A stretch of 64,000 nt of DNA from Pictodentalium vernedei (GCA_031216915.1 CM062297.1:537066971-537130970), one strand, 5' to 3'; shown: positions 1-12,700, numbered from the stretch's first letter. Program-made: numbers and translations. The notes: a model not told the origin generated them from the sequence alone.

Positions 1-165
1 AACAAAAATGGCCGGCAGTCGGACATCTTGAATTTTTTTTGGAAAAAAATTGACATGCATCAATTTCTCCTAATGCCCCATCAAATTTTAAAATTTGGAA
101 CAAAAGCATCAAAGCATCTCTGAGATAAGGTGGTAATAGTACACAACATACCATACTGACCCGTC
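1..165 (+). repeat. Family J HINE fragment
   Basis: This stretch matches 7,010-7,160 closely (the shared run includes 'atggcc.tcagtcgga.atcttgaattt' and 'atctctgagata'). It looks like the distal part of a family J element whose 3' end is not kept here. It stops just before the 5' end of the next HINE near 202. Confidence 0.55.
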
Positions 166-201
166 TTGAAGCCCAGGGGGGTGCGTAGAGTAGAAAAATA
201 A

Positions 202-3200
202 ACAAGAGGCCCCAAGGAGCCTTAATCGCTCACCGGCCAAAGTAGTTCAAAGAAGTATTTGGGGGTCACATTCAGTTAGACATTGTTCATCAACACAACA
301 AAGGAATGAAGTCATGAGAGACAAATTTTATGGAATTAGGGCCATGGCTTGAACAAACCTGAATCTTACCCCCTTAACGATGTTGCATACCAAATATCAA
401 AAGCATTCATCTGCTGGATCTGAAGAAGAAGATTTTTAAAGAAAATTCCTCATTTTGAACTAAGTTATCATTCGGGCTCCCACATTGAGCCCAAATATGA
501 ACCCCGGGACTTGGCTTGAACAAACTTGAATCTCACCCCCTAAGGATGCTGCATGCCAAATATCAAAACATTCCGACTGCTGAATCTGAAGAAGAAGATT
601 TTTTAAGAAAATTCCTCATTTCGAACTAAGTTACAATTCAAGCTCCCACAGCGAGCCCAAATACGAACCTAACGACATGGCTTGAACAAACTTGAATTTC
701 ACCCCCCTAAGGATGCTGCATACCAAATATCAAAACATTCTGATTGCTGGATCTGAAGAACAGGATTTTTAAAGAAAACTCCTCATTTTGAACTAAGTTA
801 TCATTTGGGCTCCCACAGTGAGCCCAAATATGGACCTAGGGACATGGCTTGAACAAACTTGAATCAGATCCACCCCACAATGTTGCATACCAAATATCAA
901 AAGATTCTGCCTGTTGGATCTGGAGAAGAAGATATTTGAAGAAATTTGCCTGAAATGCGCTGAGTTCGAATTCAAGCTTTTATAGTGAGCCCAAATATGA
1001 ATCCAGGGGGCCGATTTGAACAAACTTGAATCAGATCCACCCCACAATGTTGCATACTAAATATCAAAAGATTCTGCCTGCTGGAACTTGAGAAGAAGAT
1101 TTTCAAAGAATTTGCCTGAAATGCACTAAGTTCGAATTCAGGCTTCTATAGTGAGCCCAAATATGAATCCATGGGGCCGATTTGAACAAACTTGAATCAG
1201 ATCCACCCCACAATGTTGCATACCAAAAATCAAAAGATTCTGCCTGCTGGATCTGGAGAAGAAGATTTTTTAAAAAATTTGCCTGAAATGGACTAAGTTC
1301 GAATTCGAGCTTCTATACTGAACCCAAATATAACCCAGGGGGCCGATTTAAACAAACTTCAATCAGGTTCACCCCACAATGTTGCATAAAAAATATCAAA
1401 GGATTCTGCCTGCTGGATCTGGAGAAGAAGATTTTTTAAGAAATTTGCCTGAAATGCACTAAGTTCAAATTCAGGTTTCTATAATGAGCCCAAATCTGAA
1501 TCCAGGGGGCCGAAAAGAACAAACTTGAATCAGATCCACCCCACAATGTTGCATACCAAATATCAAAAGATTCTGCCTGCTGGATCTGGAGAAGAAGATT
1601 TTTTAAGAAATTTGCCTGAAATGCACTCAGTTCGAATTCGGGCTTCAAGTATAGAGCCCAAATATAAACCCAGGGGGCCGATTTGAACAAACTTGAATCA
1701 GATCCATCCCACAATGTTGCATACCAAATATCAAAAGATTCTGCCTGTTGGATCTGGAGAAGAAGATTTTTTAAGAAATCTGCCTGAAGTGCACTAAGTT
1801 CGAATTCGAGCTTCTATACTGAGCCCAAATATGAATCCAGGGGGCCGATTTGAACAAACTTGAATCAGATCCACCCCACAATGTTGCATACCAAATATCA
1901 ACAGATTCTGCCTGCTGGATCTGGAGAAGAAGATTTTTAAAGAAATTTGCCTGAAATGCACTAAGTTTGAATTCGAGCTTCTATACTGAGCCCAAATATA
2001 AACCCAGGGGGCCGATTTGAACAAAATTGAATCAGATCCACCCCACAATGTTGCATACCAAACATCAAAAGATTCTGCCTGCTGGATCTGGAGAAGAAGA
2101 TTTTTAAAGAAATTTGCCTGAAATGCACTAAGTTCGAATTCGAGCTTCCATACTGAGCCCAAATATAAACCCAGGGGAGCCGATTTGAACTAACTTGAAT
2201 CAGATCCACCCCACAATGTTGCATACCAAATATCCAAAGATTCTGCCTGCTGGATCTGGAGAAGAAGATTTTTTAAAAAATTTGCCTGAAATGCACTAAG
2301 TTCGAATTCGAGCTTCTATACTGAGCCCAAATATAAACCCAGGGGACCGATTTGAACAAACTTGAATCAAATCCATCCCATAATGTTGCATACCAAATAT
2401 TAAAAGATTCTGCCTGCTGGATCTGGAGAAGAAGATTTTTTAAGAAATTTGCCTGAAATGCACTAAGTTTGAATTCGAGCGTCTATACTGAGCCCAAATA
2501 TAAACCCTGGGGGCCGATTTGAACAAACTTAAATCAGATCCACCCCACAATGTTGCATACCAAATATCAAAAGATTCTGACTGCTGGATCTGGAGAAAAA
2601 GATTTTTTTAAGAAATTTGCCTGAAATGCACTAAGTTCGAATGCGAGCTTCTATACTGAGCCCAAATATAAACCCAGGGGGCCGATTTGAACAAACTTGA
2701 ATCAGATCCACCCCACAATGTTGCATACCAAATATCAAAAGATTCTGCCTGCTGGATCTGGAGAAGAAGATTTTTCTAAGAAATTTGCCTGAAATGCACT
2801 AAGTTCGAATTCGAGCTTCTATACTGAGCCCAAATATAAACCCAGGGGGCCGATTTGAACAAACTTGAATCAGATCCACCCCACAATGTTGCATACTAAA
2901 TATCAAAAGATTCTGCCTGCTGGATCTGCAGAAGGAGATTTTTTAAGAAATTTGCCTGAAATGCATTAAGTTCGAATTCGGGCTTCTATAGTGAGCCCAA
3001 ATATGAATCCAGGGGGCCGATTTGAACAAACTTGAATCAGATCCACCCCCACAATGTTGCATACCAAATATCAACAGATTCTGCCTGCTGGATCTGGAGA
3101 AGAAGATTTTTAAAGAAATTTGCCTGAAATTTGTTCGAATTCGAGCTTCTATACTGAGCCCAAATATAAACCCAGGGGCCGATTTGAACAAACCTGAATC

Positions 3201-4299
3201 AGATCCACCCCACAATGTTGCATGCCAAATATCAAAAGATTCTGCCTGCTGGATCTGGAGAAGATTTTTGAAGAAATTTGCCTGAAATGCACTAAGTTCG
3301 AATTCAGGCTTTTATAATGAGCCCAAATATGAATCCAGGGGAGCCGATTTGAACAAACTTCAATCAGATCCACCCCACAATGTTGCATACCATATATCAA
3401 GAGATTCTGCCAGCTGGATCTGGAGAAGAAGATTTTACTCCTATACTCCTACACTGAGCCCAAATATGAACCCAGGGGGCCTATTTGAACAAACTTGAAT
3501 CAGATCCACCCTACAATGTTGCATAGCAAATATCAGAAGATTCTGCCTGCTGGATCTGGAGAAGAAGATTTTTTAATCTTTTTCCCATTGCCTACAGTGT
3601 TAAAAAGTGCTGACTCAGCACTTTGTCAAAGTCCTGAAAAAAGTACCTTGTGATCAAACCGATAGGGATTTTTTTCAACCATTCTATTCTACTGGATAAA
3701 AGTAAGCTTTATTCAAAAATAAGAATTCTCTGTGCCGTGTAGTTTTGGAGAGTATGGCAGTTTTAAGGTTTTTCCTATTTTTAGCTCCCGAGGTTCCCAA
3801 GGGGCAATGAGAAAAAAATTTTTTTTTTGCATCAATCAACTTCTTATGACCATTTTCATCTCATATCAAATTTGGTTCAAATCGACCTGATGGTTCTGAA
3901 AATATAAATTTTAGGCGTGGCCAAAATTTTTGCCCCCCCCCCCCCCCCCCCCCCCCATAATGAAGGCAAATAATGCCCAACAAACTTCTCTTGAACAAAC
4001 TTGATTCTAAACCTCAAAAGGATGTTGTATACCACATTTCAAGTCTCTGCTAATGGTGGTTCATTAGAAGAAGATTTTCAAAAAATTTGGCCATTTTTTC
4101 CACACCCCTCTGCTCAATACGAGCCGAAACCTAATTTGCATAAATATATCCACTACTTACACGAAATTTAATTAAAATGTGGCCAGTGGTTTGGGAGAAA
4201 GAGGCTCAAACACCACCTTCACGCAGGACGACGGACAGACGGACGGACAAAGAGCGATAAGAAAAGCTCACCCTGACTTTCAGTCAGGTGAGCTAAAAA
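202..4299 (+). mobile_element. Family A HINE (Helentron-type, non-autonomous), complete, about 19 core units
   Basis: The 5' end has the GGCCCC-AAGG near-palindrome followed by GCTCACC. The 3' end at 4,266-4,299 is a hairpin whose arms are GCTCACCCTGAC and GTCAGGTGAGC, followed by TAAAA. Between them lie about 19 tandem units of about 167 bp; the landmark 'gagcccaaat' recurs near 486, 653, 820, 987, 1,153, 1,320, 1,486, 1,654, 1,821, 1,988 and on to 3,458. A unique distal block (3,570-4,230) and a GACGGAC patch precede the hairpin. The first units (to about 800) have a different variant (cctcattttgaacta) from the later ones (gcctgaaatgcacta). Open frames here are repeat shadows, not genes. 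The layout matches pearl/DINE-1 elements, and the Helentron assignment is an inference from structure. A 22-bp poly-C run lies near 3,934. Confidence 0.8.
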
Positions 4300-6849
4300 C
4301 TCCAATATCCATTACTGATTTGGTAATTTATTAAGTAGAATGTTGCAACAAGTCACCTATTTTCATTTCATTCACCTGAAACTGACGTTTCAGCCAACTT
4401 GAAACTTGGGGAATGGGCTTGGACTTGGGTAGAGCTCCTTGATTCTGAAATCTGAAAACATGGGGGAGGGGGGGGGGGGGGGGGGTGGGGGCCTACACAC
4501 AAGTATGGGCTTGGATACGGGTCAGTACAGTGATATTTGAATCCATCAAACAGAATCACAGAATGTCTCTGGTGGCCATATTTTCCAGCCAATGGGAACA
4601 AAAAGAGGGTCGTTTGTAGAGGGCCTCCTATAGACCATTCTTGCCAAGTTTTGGTTCACGTCAGCTCTATAGTTCCAGAGAGAAGATAAAAATGTGATTT
4701 CTTATAGGTTTTTTCTATAGTAACTATAAACTGCAATTGTGGCCATATTTACAAAATGATCAACATTAAAATGAGGAAGGTTGGTGGAGGGTGTCCCAGT
4801 TATCAACCATGCAAAGTTTCAAAACATTTGGCCCTGTGGTTTCAGAGGAGAAGAGTTGTCAAAATTGACCAATCAGAATCAAAGAATGCTTCTGGTGGCC
4901 ACGTTTTTTCACCCAACAGGAATAAAATGAGTAACAGTTGTAGAGAACCTCTCATAGACAATGCCTGCCAAGTCTGGTTCACATTGGCTCAGTACTTTCT
5001 GTGAAGATGATGAAAATGTGATTTCCTATAGGGTTTCTATAGTAACTTTAAGCCACAATTGCAGCCATAATTGCAACCCGATGAAGATTAAAATCAGGAT
5101 CATTGGTAGAGGGGGTTACAGTCATCAGTCACATTAAGTTTGGCCTTGTAGTAAAGAAGATTTTCTTGAAAATATACACATTTATGAATTCTGTTTCAAC
5201 AAAAAAAAATCAGTAAAAAAGGGTTAAAATATTTTGAAAATTACAATTTTTTCAGACAGTATTCTCTTTCAAAATAGCTTTTGGATAGGTAAAGGGTTAC
5301 AGGAATCTTAAAAGATATACAATAATTACTGTCATCTGAGCTGACATGATTGCAAGATAATGAACAAACTTCCCCAGATATTCTAAACAATCTGTCAACA
5401 TTTATCAAACATAATTAGATTACAGCTGAAGATATTAACCTACAGTTGCACTTGTTTTACAGTACAAGTTAAAATAAGTTGTGTAGGATAATCCTATAAA
5501 CTATGTATCTTTTCTTTTCCTACACTGATAAGACCAGAAGCTGACATCATTTTCTAGAAAGCCTTCACTGATAGCTTTTCCAGAAAATGTCACATTTTGG
5601 TCTTGTCAGAGCAGAAGCTGCAGTCTTCTTAGTTTATTGCAGTTATGCTACAGCTTATTTTGACTTGTACTGTATACACAATATTTTGGGGTCTTTTTCA
5701 CAGTTCTCAGTGGAGAAAAAACTGGAATCAACCCTTATCAGATTCTGAAAAAACAAGTATTTTGCTGACAGTACTGATCTTCGTGCAGGCAGGAGAGTTA
5801 CTGGGTTAAGCATTAGAATATAGCATCTGGTGGCCACATATTTCTATCCTCTCATAGACCATTCCTGCGAAGTTTGGCTCACGTTGGCTCAGTAGTTCCA
5901 GAGAAGAAGATGAAAATGTGATTGCCCTTAGGGTTTCTATAGTAACTATAAGCCGCAATTGTGGCCATGTTTACAACCCGATCAACATTAAATGAGGATT
6001 GTTGGTAGAGAGGGTTCCAGTCATCACTTATGTAAAGTATCAAAACATTTGGCCTGGCAGTTTCAGAGAAGATTTTTGAAAATCCACCTATCAGAATCAA
6101 AGAATGAGTCTGGTGGCCACGTTTTTCAATCCATGGGAACAAAATGAGGATCGTTTGTAGAGGACATCCCATAGACCATCCCTGCCAGGTTTGGTTCACG
6201 TCAGCTCAGTAGTTCAGGAGAAGAAGATGAAAATGTGATGCCCCATAGGGTTTCTATAGTAACTATAAGCCGCAATTGTGGCCATGTTTGCAACCCGATC
6301 AACATTAAATGAGGACCGTTGGTAGAGGGGGTCCCAGTCATCATTTATGTGAAGTATCAAAACATTTGGCCTGGCAGTTTCAGAGAAGATTTTTGAAAAT
6401 CCACCAATCACAATCAAAGAATGCCTCTGGCGGCCATGTATTTCAACCCACAGGAACAAAATGAGCATCATTTGTAGAGGACCTCCCATAGACTACCCCT
6501 GCCAGGTTTGTTTTCACATCGCCTCGGTTTTTCCAGAGAAGAAGAGGAAAATGTGATTTCTCATAGGATTTCTATAGTAACTATAAGCTGAAATTGTGGC
6601 CATGTTTACAACCCGATCAACATTAAATGGTTGGTAGAGGGGGTCCCAGTCATCATTTATATGAAGTTTCAAAACATTTGGCCTGGCAGTTTCAGAGGAG
6701 AAGATTTTTGAAAATCCACCAACCAGAATCAAAGAATGCCTCTGGAAGCTGTGTTTTTCATCTGACGGAAACAAAATGAGGATCGTTTGTAGAGAACCTC
6801 CCATAGACCATTCCTGCCAAGTTTGGTTCACATCGGCTCAGCGGTTACA

Positions 6850-6880
<31 letters not shown>

Positions 6881-6898
6881 GAGGCCAGGTGAGCTAAA
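4300..6898 (+). mobile_element. HINE with 316-bp core units and a family-A-like 3' end
   Basis: The landmark 'ttctatagtaact' recurs at about 4,717, 5,035, 5,936, 6,251 and 6,569, giving a unit of about 316 bp. The 3' end is GGCCAGGTGAGCTAAAAA at about 6,881-6,898, resembling the family A terminus. The 5' edge is unclear; a palindrome CTGAAACTGACGTTTCAG near 4,377 may belong to it. A G-run (about 4,461-4,484) interrupts the first part. The array is broken by an unrelated insert at about 5,180-5,800. ORFs in the array are repeats of one unit and are not genes. Confidence 0.65.
5180..5800. mobile_element. Palindromic (MITE-like) insert in the 316-bp array
   Basis: This non-repeat segment separates two halves of the 316-bp array. 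Its centre folds on itself: an inner pair (about 5,530-5,560 with 5,572-5,605; AAGACCAGAA..TTTTCTAGAAAGC against a diverged complement) lies inside an outer pair (about 5,461-5,488 with 5,649-5,674; TACAGTACAAGTTAAAATAA). No coding potential is visible. Ends and target duplication are not clear, so the family is unknown. Confidence 0.45.
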
Positions 6899-6899
6899 A

Positions 6900-7236
6900 A
6901 CCAGTATGATACATTATTTATCTTATGCTGCTAGACCTCCATACCAAAAATTATTGAAATCGGAAATGTTGTTCAGAAGTTCTGAGCATATAACAAATTA
7001 CAAGCAATTTCCAACAAAAATGGCCATCAGTCGGATATCTTGAATTTGTTTGGGAAAAAAATTGACGTGCATCAATATTTTCTAATGCCTCATCAAATCT
7101 GAAAATTTGAAACAAAACCGCCAAAGCATCTCTGAGATACAGGTGGTAACATAACGGACGGATGGACAGACAGACGGATGGATAGACGGACGGATGGACA
7201 GAGTGCAATCCAATAATCGAAACCGTGGGGGACTAA
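6900..7236 (+). repeat. Family J HINE, 3' part
   Basis: The sequence at 7,010-7,160 is the paralogue of 1-165. It is followed by a GGAC/GGAT/GACA patch (7,155-7,203) and the end GGGGGACTAAAAATA, the same A-rich CTAAAA terminus as other families. The 5' half is missing. Confidence 0.55.
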
Positions 7237-8767
7237 AAATAATAGAAAATTTCAATGTTCATTTTGGCCACACAACCTGGAAAAAGGTTGTAAATAGTTT
7301 AAAATCACACTTGACCTAGATACAGACATGTTAAGTGTCATGATTTTGGCAGGAGGCTCCCAATTTTTGAAGCCATCTCCCGACTTCACGATCGGGGGAC
7401 AAATTCTCACGATTTTGAGACCCCATGTTTTGTTTTGCAAACTTGAGTCTCGAGTTTACAGTTTACTATACTAACTACTGTAAATAAGATGAGTGGAACT
7501 TGGAAGATAGAAAAAAAGTATTTCAAACAAATTGCCTTACATTTGCCTGGGCTGTAGATAATTCAGATGTGTGAGAGAATAACTGAAAACAGTGAAAAAA
7601 ATAATTAGGTAAAAAATGAACCTTTACAGTTGAAATTAGGAGAGATATTGGTGAAAATATTGGCGTAAGTAACCATCAAAAGTGATTTGTATTCCACGAC
7701 TTAATTCAATAAAAGTTATCAAAATCACAAGAAAAATGATTTGTGTTGTGTTTCTTTTATTTCACTGGCATTTGAAGAGGGATCATCAAAAACGGAGCAG
7801 GTTTTGGTGTTTCTTGCAGTGATGTCTATTTACTGAAATGAGCACAACAATTGTCTGTTATCCCCCAAACCATGGCAAAAGCTTAGTGACTCCTCAAAAA
7901 ATAAGGAAATATTGATTTTTGCTAAAATGCAGCTTTTTGGTAAATTTTTGCATCTTGATAAAACACCTAATCTTACTTTCCAGTGGTGGAGCCATGGTCT
8001 GAAATCCTGGGGGACCATGCTAGTGAAGAGGGGGAGGAGGGGGAGGGGAATCTCAGAACTAAAAGCTCTGTACTTGTACTGAGGGCCGGAAATAAAAAAA
8101 ATATTTTCAAATTTGGGGGTGGGTGTTCCTCCCCCTCTCATTTTTCTGACTTGAATTTATGGTAGGGTGATTACAAATTTTTTCCAACCTAATTTTTATC
8201 AATAAGTCAGATGAAACTGTGCGCATATGTTCCCGCAACATTGCCAATATTTTATTTATTTATTTTTTTAGCATGATTTCTAAAAGTAATGGATGAGGTG
8301 GGGTGGGGTGGGTTGGGGGAGGGGAATTAGTTTTTGTCTTGTATGGAAAAACAAGCTTCGCTGCGTAAAAATCTCACTATTTTGAGTTTTTCAAACTTAA
8401 CATGTCTGCCTAGACATTGTACAGCTAGAAAAAGTATGACAAAAACATTTAATAGGGAATTCTTTCTTCAAATGTTATTGCAAGGAAACAGAAATGTTTA
8501 AAGATCAAGAACATTTTTTGTTGAAAAATGCTAAAAATGCCACAAATAGTTCAAAACTTTATGACCTTGATACTGTCTAGTTAATATAAAAGTATGCTGA
8601 AAATGTTTTGATTGTGAGAGGCTATTCCAATATTACTGGGTGTAAACAAATGTGTCATACAAAGATGGACTGATGTAGGAATGGATAGATGAATGGTTTG
8701 AATGACAGACAGTCCAATGAATGGATGAATGAACAGAAGGACAGATGACCTAATAATTGGTTATTAA
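7237..8767. other. No gene or clear repeat seen
   Basis: About 1.5 kb of AT-rich sequence. Short open frames (for example 7,830-8,141 on the minus strand) show no recognisable motif and have low-complexity composition. A degenerate GGAT/GAAT-rich patch at 8,665-8,750 may be a HINE 3' remnant. Confidence 0.4.
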
Positions 8768-8964
8768 CCCTCTGCACTCTGATGTCAAAGAACAGAAATT
8801 TCAAGCAGCAAAATCATCCCATAATGCAACTAGGAATTTAACCAATTCAGTTTTGTTTGACGGAGCTCGCTGAGCTCTGTCAAACAAAACTGAATTGTTT
8901 AAATTGCGTGTTTAAAAAAAATTCTTGTTTAAATTTTGATATTTCGACATCAGTGTGCAGAGGG
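8768..8964. mobile_element. piggyBac-type MITE with a cruciform centre
   Basis: The ends are 19-bp inverted repeats (CCCTCTGCACTCTGATGTC on the left, one mismatch on the right) flanked by TTAA on both sides (8,764-8,767 and 8,965-8,968). TTAA targets and CCC-starting ends are typical of piggyBac. The centre (8,844-8,896) is a second inverted repeat with 25-bp arms, one mismatch and a 3-nt loop. There is no ORF, so it must have been moved in trans. Confidence 0.8.
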
Positions 8965-8968
8965 TTAA

Positions 8969-9343
8969 GTTAGTGGTGAAGAGTGTCAAATTTGGCCTTA
9001 ATCCTATATCTAACATGGAAAGCAGATGACTTTTGCAAAAATAACTAAAAAAGTTAATTTTTTTGCCTCAAAACATGTCTTTTGACCCCTCATGGGAACA
9101 AGCTCATTGTGGTTGTTACACTGAATGGGACACAAGTTATATTTTTTAGCCAAAAAATAGAAACAAGTAAAAAGTTGGCATAGCCAACAGATGCTCCCAG
9201 AACACCAAGGGTGGCTATGCAACCGCACCCCACTGCCAAGAATGAGTTTCTAGTCATTTAACTTTGTTGATATTGTATTAATAAATATCTTATCTTATCT
9301 ATCTTCATTAAACTATAGCACCAATACAGCAGGCCACCAAATG
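8969..9343. other. No gene seen; short TATCT repeat
   Basis: Unassigned sequence with a short AT-rich TATCTT-type repeat at about 9,280-9,303. No supported feature. Confidence 0.4.
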
Positions 9344-9775
9344 TGTCCATGGGACACAAATGCCCCCACTTTATGAACAAGCCAAGACCAATACCGGGTC
9401 TGTCCTGCGTCGTTGCATGCAATTGAATCGGCAAACAGGAAGTGGCTGAAAATTGCATACACGATACAACTGATCATTATCAAGCTCCAGATGAAATATA
9501 AAATCAATCCCTTGCATAGAAGCCGAGAAAAGTTTGACGAAAAATTTCAATGTTCAGTGGGTACAGTAAAATTTCAAAGTATCAGCAAACAGGAAGTGGC
9601 TGCATGGCAGATGTGAAAACTGCTTACATGATACAACTTATCATTATGAAGCAGCAGACCAAATATAAAATCATTCCCTTTCATAGAAGCCAAGAAAACC
9701 TTGACGGAAAAGTGTTTCGGATGGACTGACAGACTGACGGAGTCGAGCGGTTACTAGACCTCTCTGCCACTGGCG
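9344..9775 (+). mobile_element. Family K HINE, short
   Basis: It starts with the palindrome GTGTCCATGGGACAC followed by AAATGCCCCC. Two core units share 'gcaaacaggaagtggctg' (9,429 and 9,585, spacing about 156 bp). A GACTGACAGACTGACGG patch lies at about 9,724. The 3' hairpin is degenerate. The same 5' end recurs at 50,465. Confidence 0.5.
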
Positions 9776-9814
9776 ACGCAGGGAAAAACTATATCTTAGT
9801 GGTTAACAAAGACC

Positions 9815-11925
9815 AAAAAGGGGCCATGACTCAGATAACTAGAAGCACTGTCACAGTGCCGAAGCTGCAATGATTCGTGCAACGCCAATGATGTTTTAAA
9901 ACTCCTTGGTGACAAAAAAACCCGTTGGTGGCAAAAAAACTTGTTGGTGACAAGTCCATAAATGTAACAGAAATTATCCGAATGACATGCACTATTGAGA
10001 GAGTGTAGACATCATGAAGATAAACTTGCATACCAAGTATGGCGTCATTCCATCAAGTATTTTAGGAGTTATGGTGTTTTTTAAACTCGTTGGTGACAGA
10101 CCGACCGACAGACAGACCGACATTGGCACATATAGAGCTGCTCATCGCAGCTAATTATCCAAATGACATGCACTATTGAGAGGGTGTAGAAATCATGAAG
10201 ATACACTTGCACACCAAGTATGGTGTCATTCCATCAGTTATCCTAGGAGTTACAATGTTTTAAAACTTGTTGGTGACAAAAAACTCGATGACGCCAAGTC
10301 CCTATTATTATTATTTATTGATGTTTAAGGTTACATATTTATGCACAATGGCTAATCATGACCGTGACAGTTTTACGGGTGGAGGAAGCCGGAGTACCTG
10401 AAGAGAACCACCGAGCAACGACGAGCAGCTGCCAGCTCCCAAACATCGTAACTCCGCACTGCAGCACAGGCAGGGTTAGATTGGCTGAAGACAAGCGTAC
10501 CATCGACGTGCAGTACGCCTTAGTACACGGCGTCATCGTGCCCCCACATGGGCAATGGGGGTGAAGTGTCTTGCCCAAGGACACAACGCAGTTGCCGCAG
10601 GTGGGATTTGAACCGAGGACCTCTTGGCTTGCAGCCTGCACCTCTACCTACTGAGCCACCGCGCCCCCTCGCCAAGTCCCTAAATGTGACAGAAATTATC
10701 CAAATGACAAGCATTAGTCATCAAGATACACGTGCACACCAAGTACAGTTCCATTCCATCAGTTATCTTAGGAGTTATGATGTTTTAAAACTCTTTGGTG
10801 ACAAAAAATTTGTTGGTGACAAGTCCATAAATGTGACAGAAATTATCCGAATAACGTGCACTATTGAGAGGGTGTAGAAATTATGAAGATACACTTGCAC
10901 CCCAAGTATGGTGTCATTCCATCAGTTATCCTAGGAGGTTTAAAACTCGTTGGTGACAAAAAACTTGATGGCGACAAGTCCCTAAATGTGACAGAAATTA
11001 TCCAAATCATGTGCGCTATTGAGAGGGTGTAGACATCATGAAGATACACTTGCATACCAAGTATGGTGTATTGGTGACAAGTCCATAAATGTGACAGAAA
11101 TTATCTGAATGACATGCACTATGGAGAGCGTGTAGACATCATGAAGATACACGGGTACATCAAGTATGGTGCCATTCCATCAGTTATCTTAGGAGTTATG
11201 ATGTTTTAAAACTCGTTGGTGACAAAACTCTTGTCCATAAATGTGACAGAAATTACCTGAATGACATGCACTATTGAGAAAGTGTAGACATCATGAAGAT
11301 ACACGTGCACACCAATTATGGTGTCATTCCATCAGTTATCTTTGGAGTTATGATGTTTTAAAAATTGTTGGTGACAAAAAAACTCAGTGACAAATCCATA
11401 AATGAGACAGAAATTATCTGAATGACATGCACTATTGAGAGGGTGTAGAAATCATGAAGATACACTTGCACACCAAGTATGGTGTCATTCCATCAGTTAT
11501 CCTTGGAGTTATGATGTTTTAAAACTCATTGGTGACGAAAAACTTGATGGCGACAAGTCCCTAAATGTGACAGAAATTATCCAAATGCCGTGCATTATTG
11601 AGAGGGTCTAGAAGTCATCAAGGTAAACTTGCACAACAAGTATGGTGTCATTCCATCAGTTACCTTAGGAGTTATGATGTTTTAAAACTCGCTGGTGACA
11701 AAAAAACTTGTTGGTGACAAGTACATAAATGTGACAGAAATTATCCGAATGACGTGCACTATTGAGAGGGTGTAGACATCAAGAAGGTACACTTGCATAC
11801 CAAGTATGGTGTCATTCCATCAAGTATTTTAGGAGTTATGGTGTTTTTTAACTCATTGGTGACAGACAGACCAACAGACAGACCGACATTGCCATATATA
11901 GAGCTGCTCGTCGCAGCTAAAAATT
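9815..11925 (+). mobile_element. Family D HINE array with two 3' ends, hosting a SINE
   Basis: The 5' end has the palindrome GCACTGTCACAGTGC followed by GAAGCTGC. The 3' hairpin at 11,899-11,920 (AGCTGCTCGTCGCAGCT then AAAAA) echoes it. Core units (aatgtgacagaaattatc, through 'ggtgtagacatcatgaagatacac' to 'ttggtgacaa') repeat every 150-160 bp, about ten times. A second, earlier copy of the 3' end at 10,124-10,153 runs straight into another core unit, so this is two joined or recombined copies. The SINE at 10,305-10,669 splits one unit. Confidence 0.7.
10305..10669 (-). mobile_element. tRNA-derived SINE with conserved central domain
   Basis: Read on the minus strand, the 5' end holds a tRNA-like promoter: box A TGGCTCAGTAGGTAGAG (about 10,640-10,657) and box B GGTTCAAATCC (10,604-10,614). 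It is followed by 'gtccttgggcaagacactt', a core shared by many metazoan SINEs (V-SINE/Meta-domain type; exact class uncertain). An ATT-rich tail lies at about 10,305-10,320. A 13-bp target duplication CGCCAAGTCCCTA flanks it (10,292-10,304 and 10,670-10,682). Its host is a family D HINE unit. Confidence 0.8.
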
Positions 11926-12700
11926 ATCACACCACACTCAGACACCAAAAACTCAAATTACCATCTGGAAACCAATATCAACGTCTTGTAAGTCAGAAAA
12001 GGGCCATAAATCAGAAAAAAAAATATCGGACCATGCCCACTATCCATTCCATCCTGTATTGTGTGGTTATAAACCTATGTATAAAATTTTGTTTCATTCC
12101 ATTCATTCAAACTAAAGTTATCGTCCGGAAACCAATATCAATGTGTTTTCTAAGTTGGAAAAGGGCCATAACTCTGCCAAAAAATATCTGACCAAGCCCA
12201 CTATCAATCCCAACCTGTATTATGTGGTTAAAAACCTATGTATAAAATTTTGTTTCATTTTGTTCAGTCAAACTAAAGATGTTGTCCGGAAACCAATATC
12301 AACATGTCTTATAAGTCAGAAAAGGACCATAACTCTGTAAAAAAATATCGCACCAAGCCCACTATCAATCCCAACCTGTATTATCTGGTTGTAAAGGGCT
12401 ATAACTCTGCCAAAAAATATTGGACCATGCCCACGGTTAATCTCAACCTGTATTATGAGGTTACAAAGCTATGTATAAAATTTCGTTAAATTTTGTTCAC
12501 TCAAACAAAAGTTATCATCTGGAAACCAATATCAACATGTCCAAGTTGGAAAAGGGCCATAACTCTGCCAAAAAATACCTGACCAAACCCACTATTAATC
12601 CCAACTTGCATTATGTGGTTATAAACCTATGTAAAAAAATTTTGTTTCATTTCATTCTGGCAAACTAAAGATGGACTGACAGATGGATGGACGAAATGGA
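11926..12700 (+). repeat. Family E tandem array (161-bp units) with a GGAC/GGAT patch
   Basis: The landmark 'ggaaaccaatatcaa' recurs at 11,966, 12,127, 12,288 and 12,521, so the unit is about 161 bp. It ends in GACTGACAGATGGATGGACG (12,674-12,693), the patch that normally precedes a HINE 3' hairpin. It abuts the family D end directly. The phrase 'atctggaaaccaat' is shared with family C. No gene. Confidence 0.6.

Noticed and set aside
793-3400. Several 80-120-codon ORFs with MWGGSDSSLFKS or WIHIWAHY repeats
   Set aside because: All are translations of the 167-bp family A unit in various frames; the same peptides recur at 22,443-22,867 and 51,393-51,617.
4200-4299. Possible rho-independent-like terminator (GC hairpin plus A/T run)
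   Set aside because: The genome is eukaryotic and the hairpin is the HINE 3' end, found at the same place in every family A copy.
10358-10877. ORFs across the SINE on both strands
   Set aside because: They cross the SINE boundaries and target duplication into HINE units; the SINE is an RNA-polymerase-III type element and not coding.
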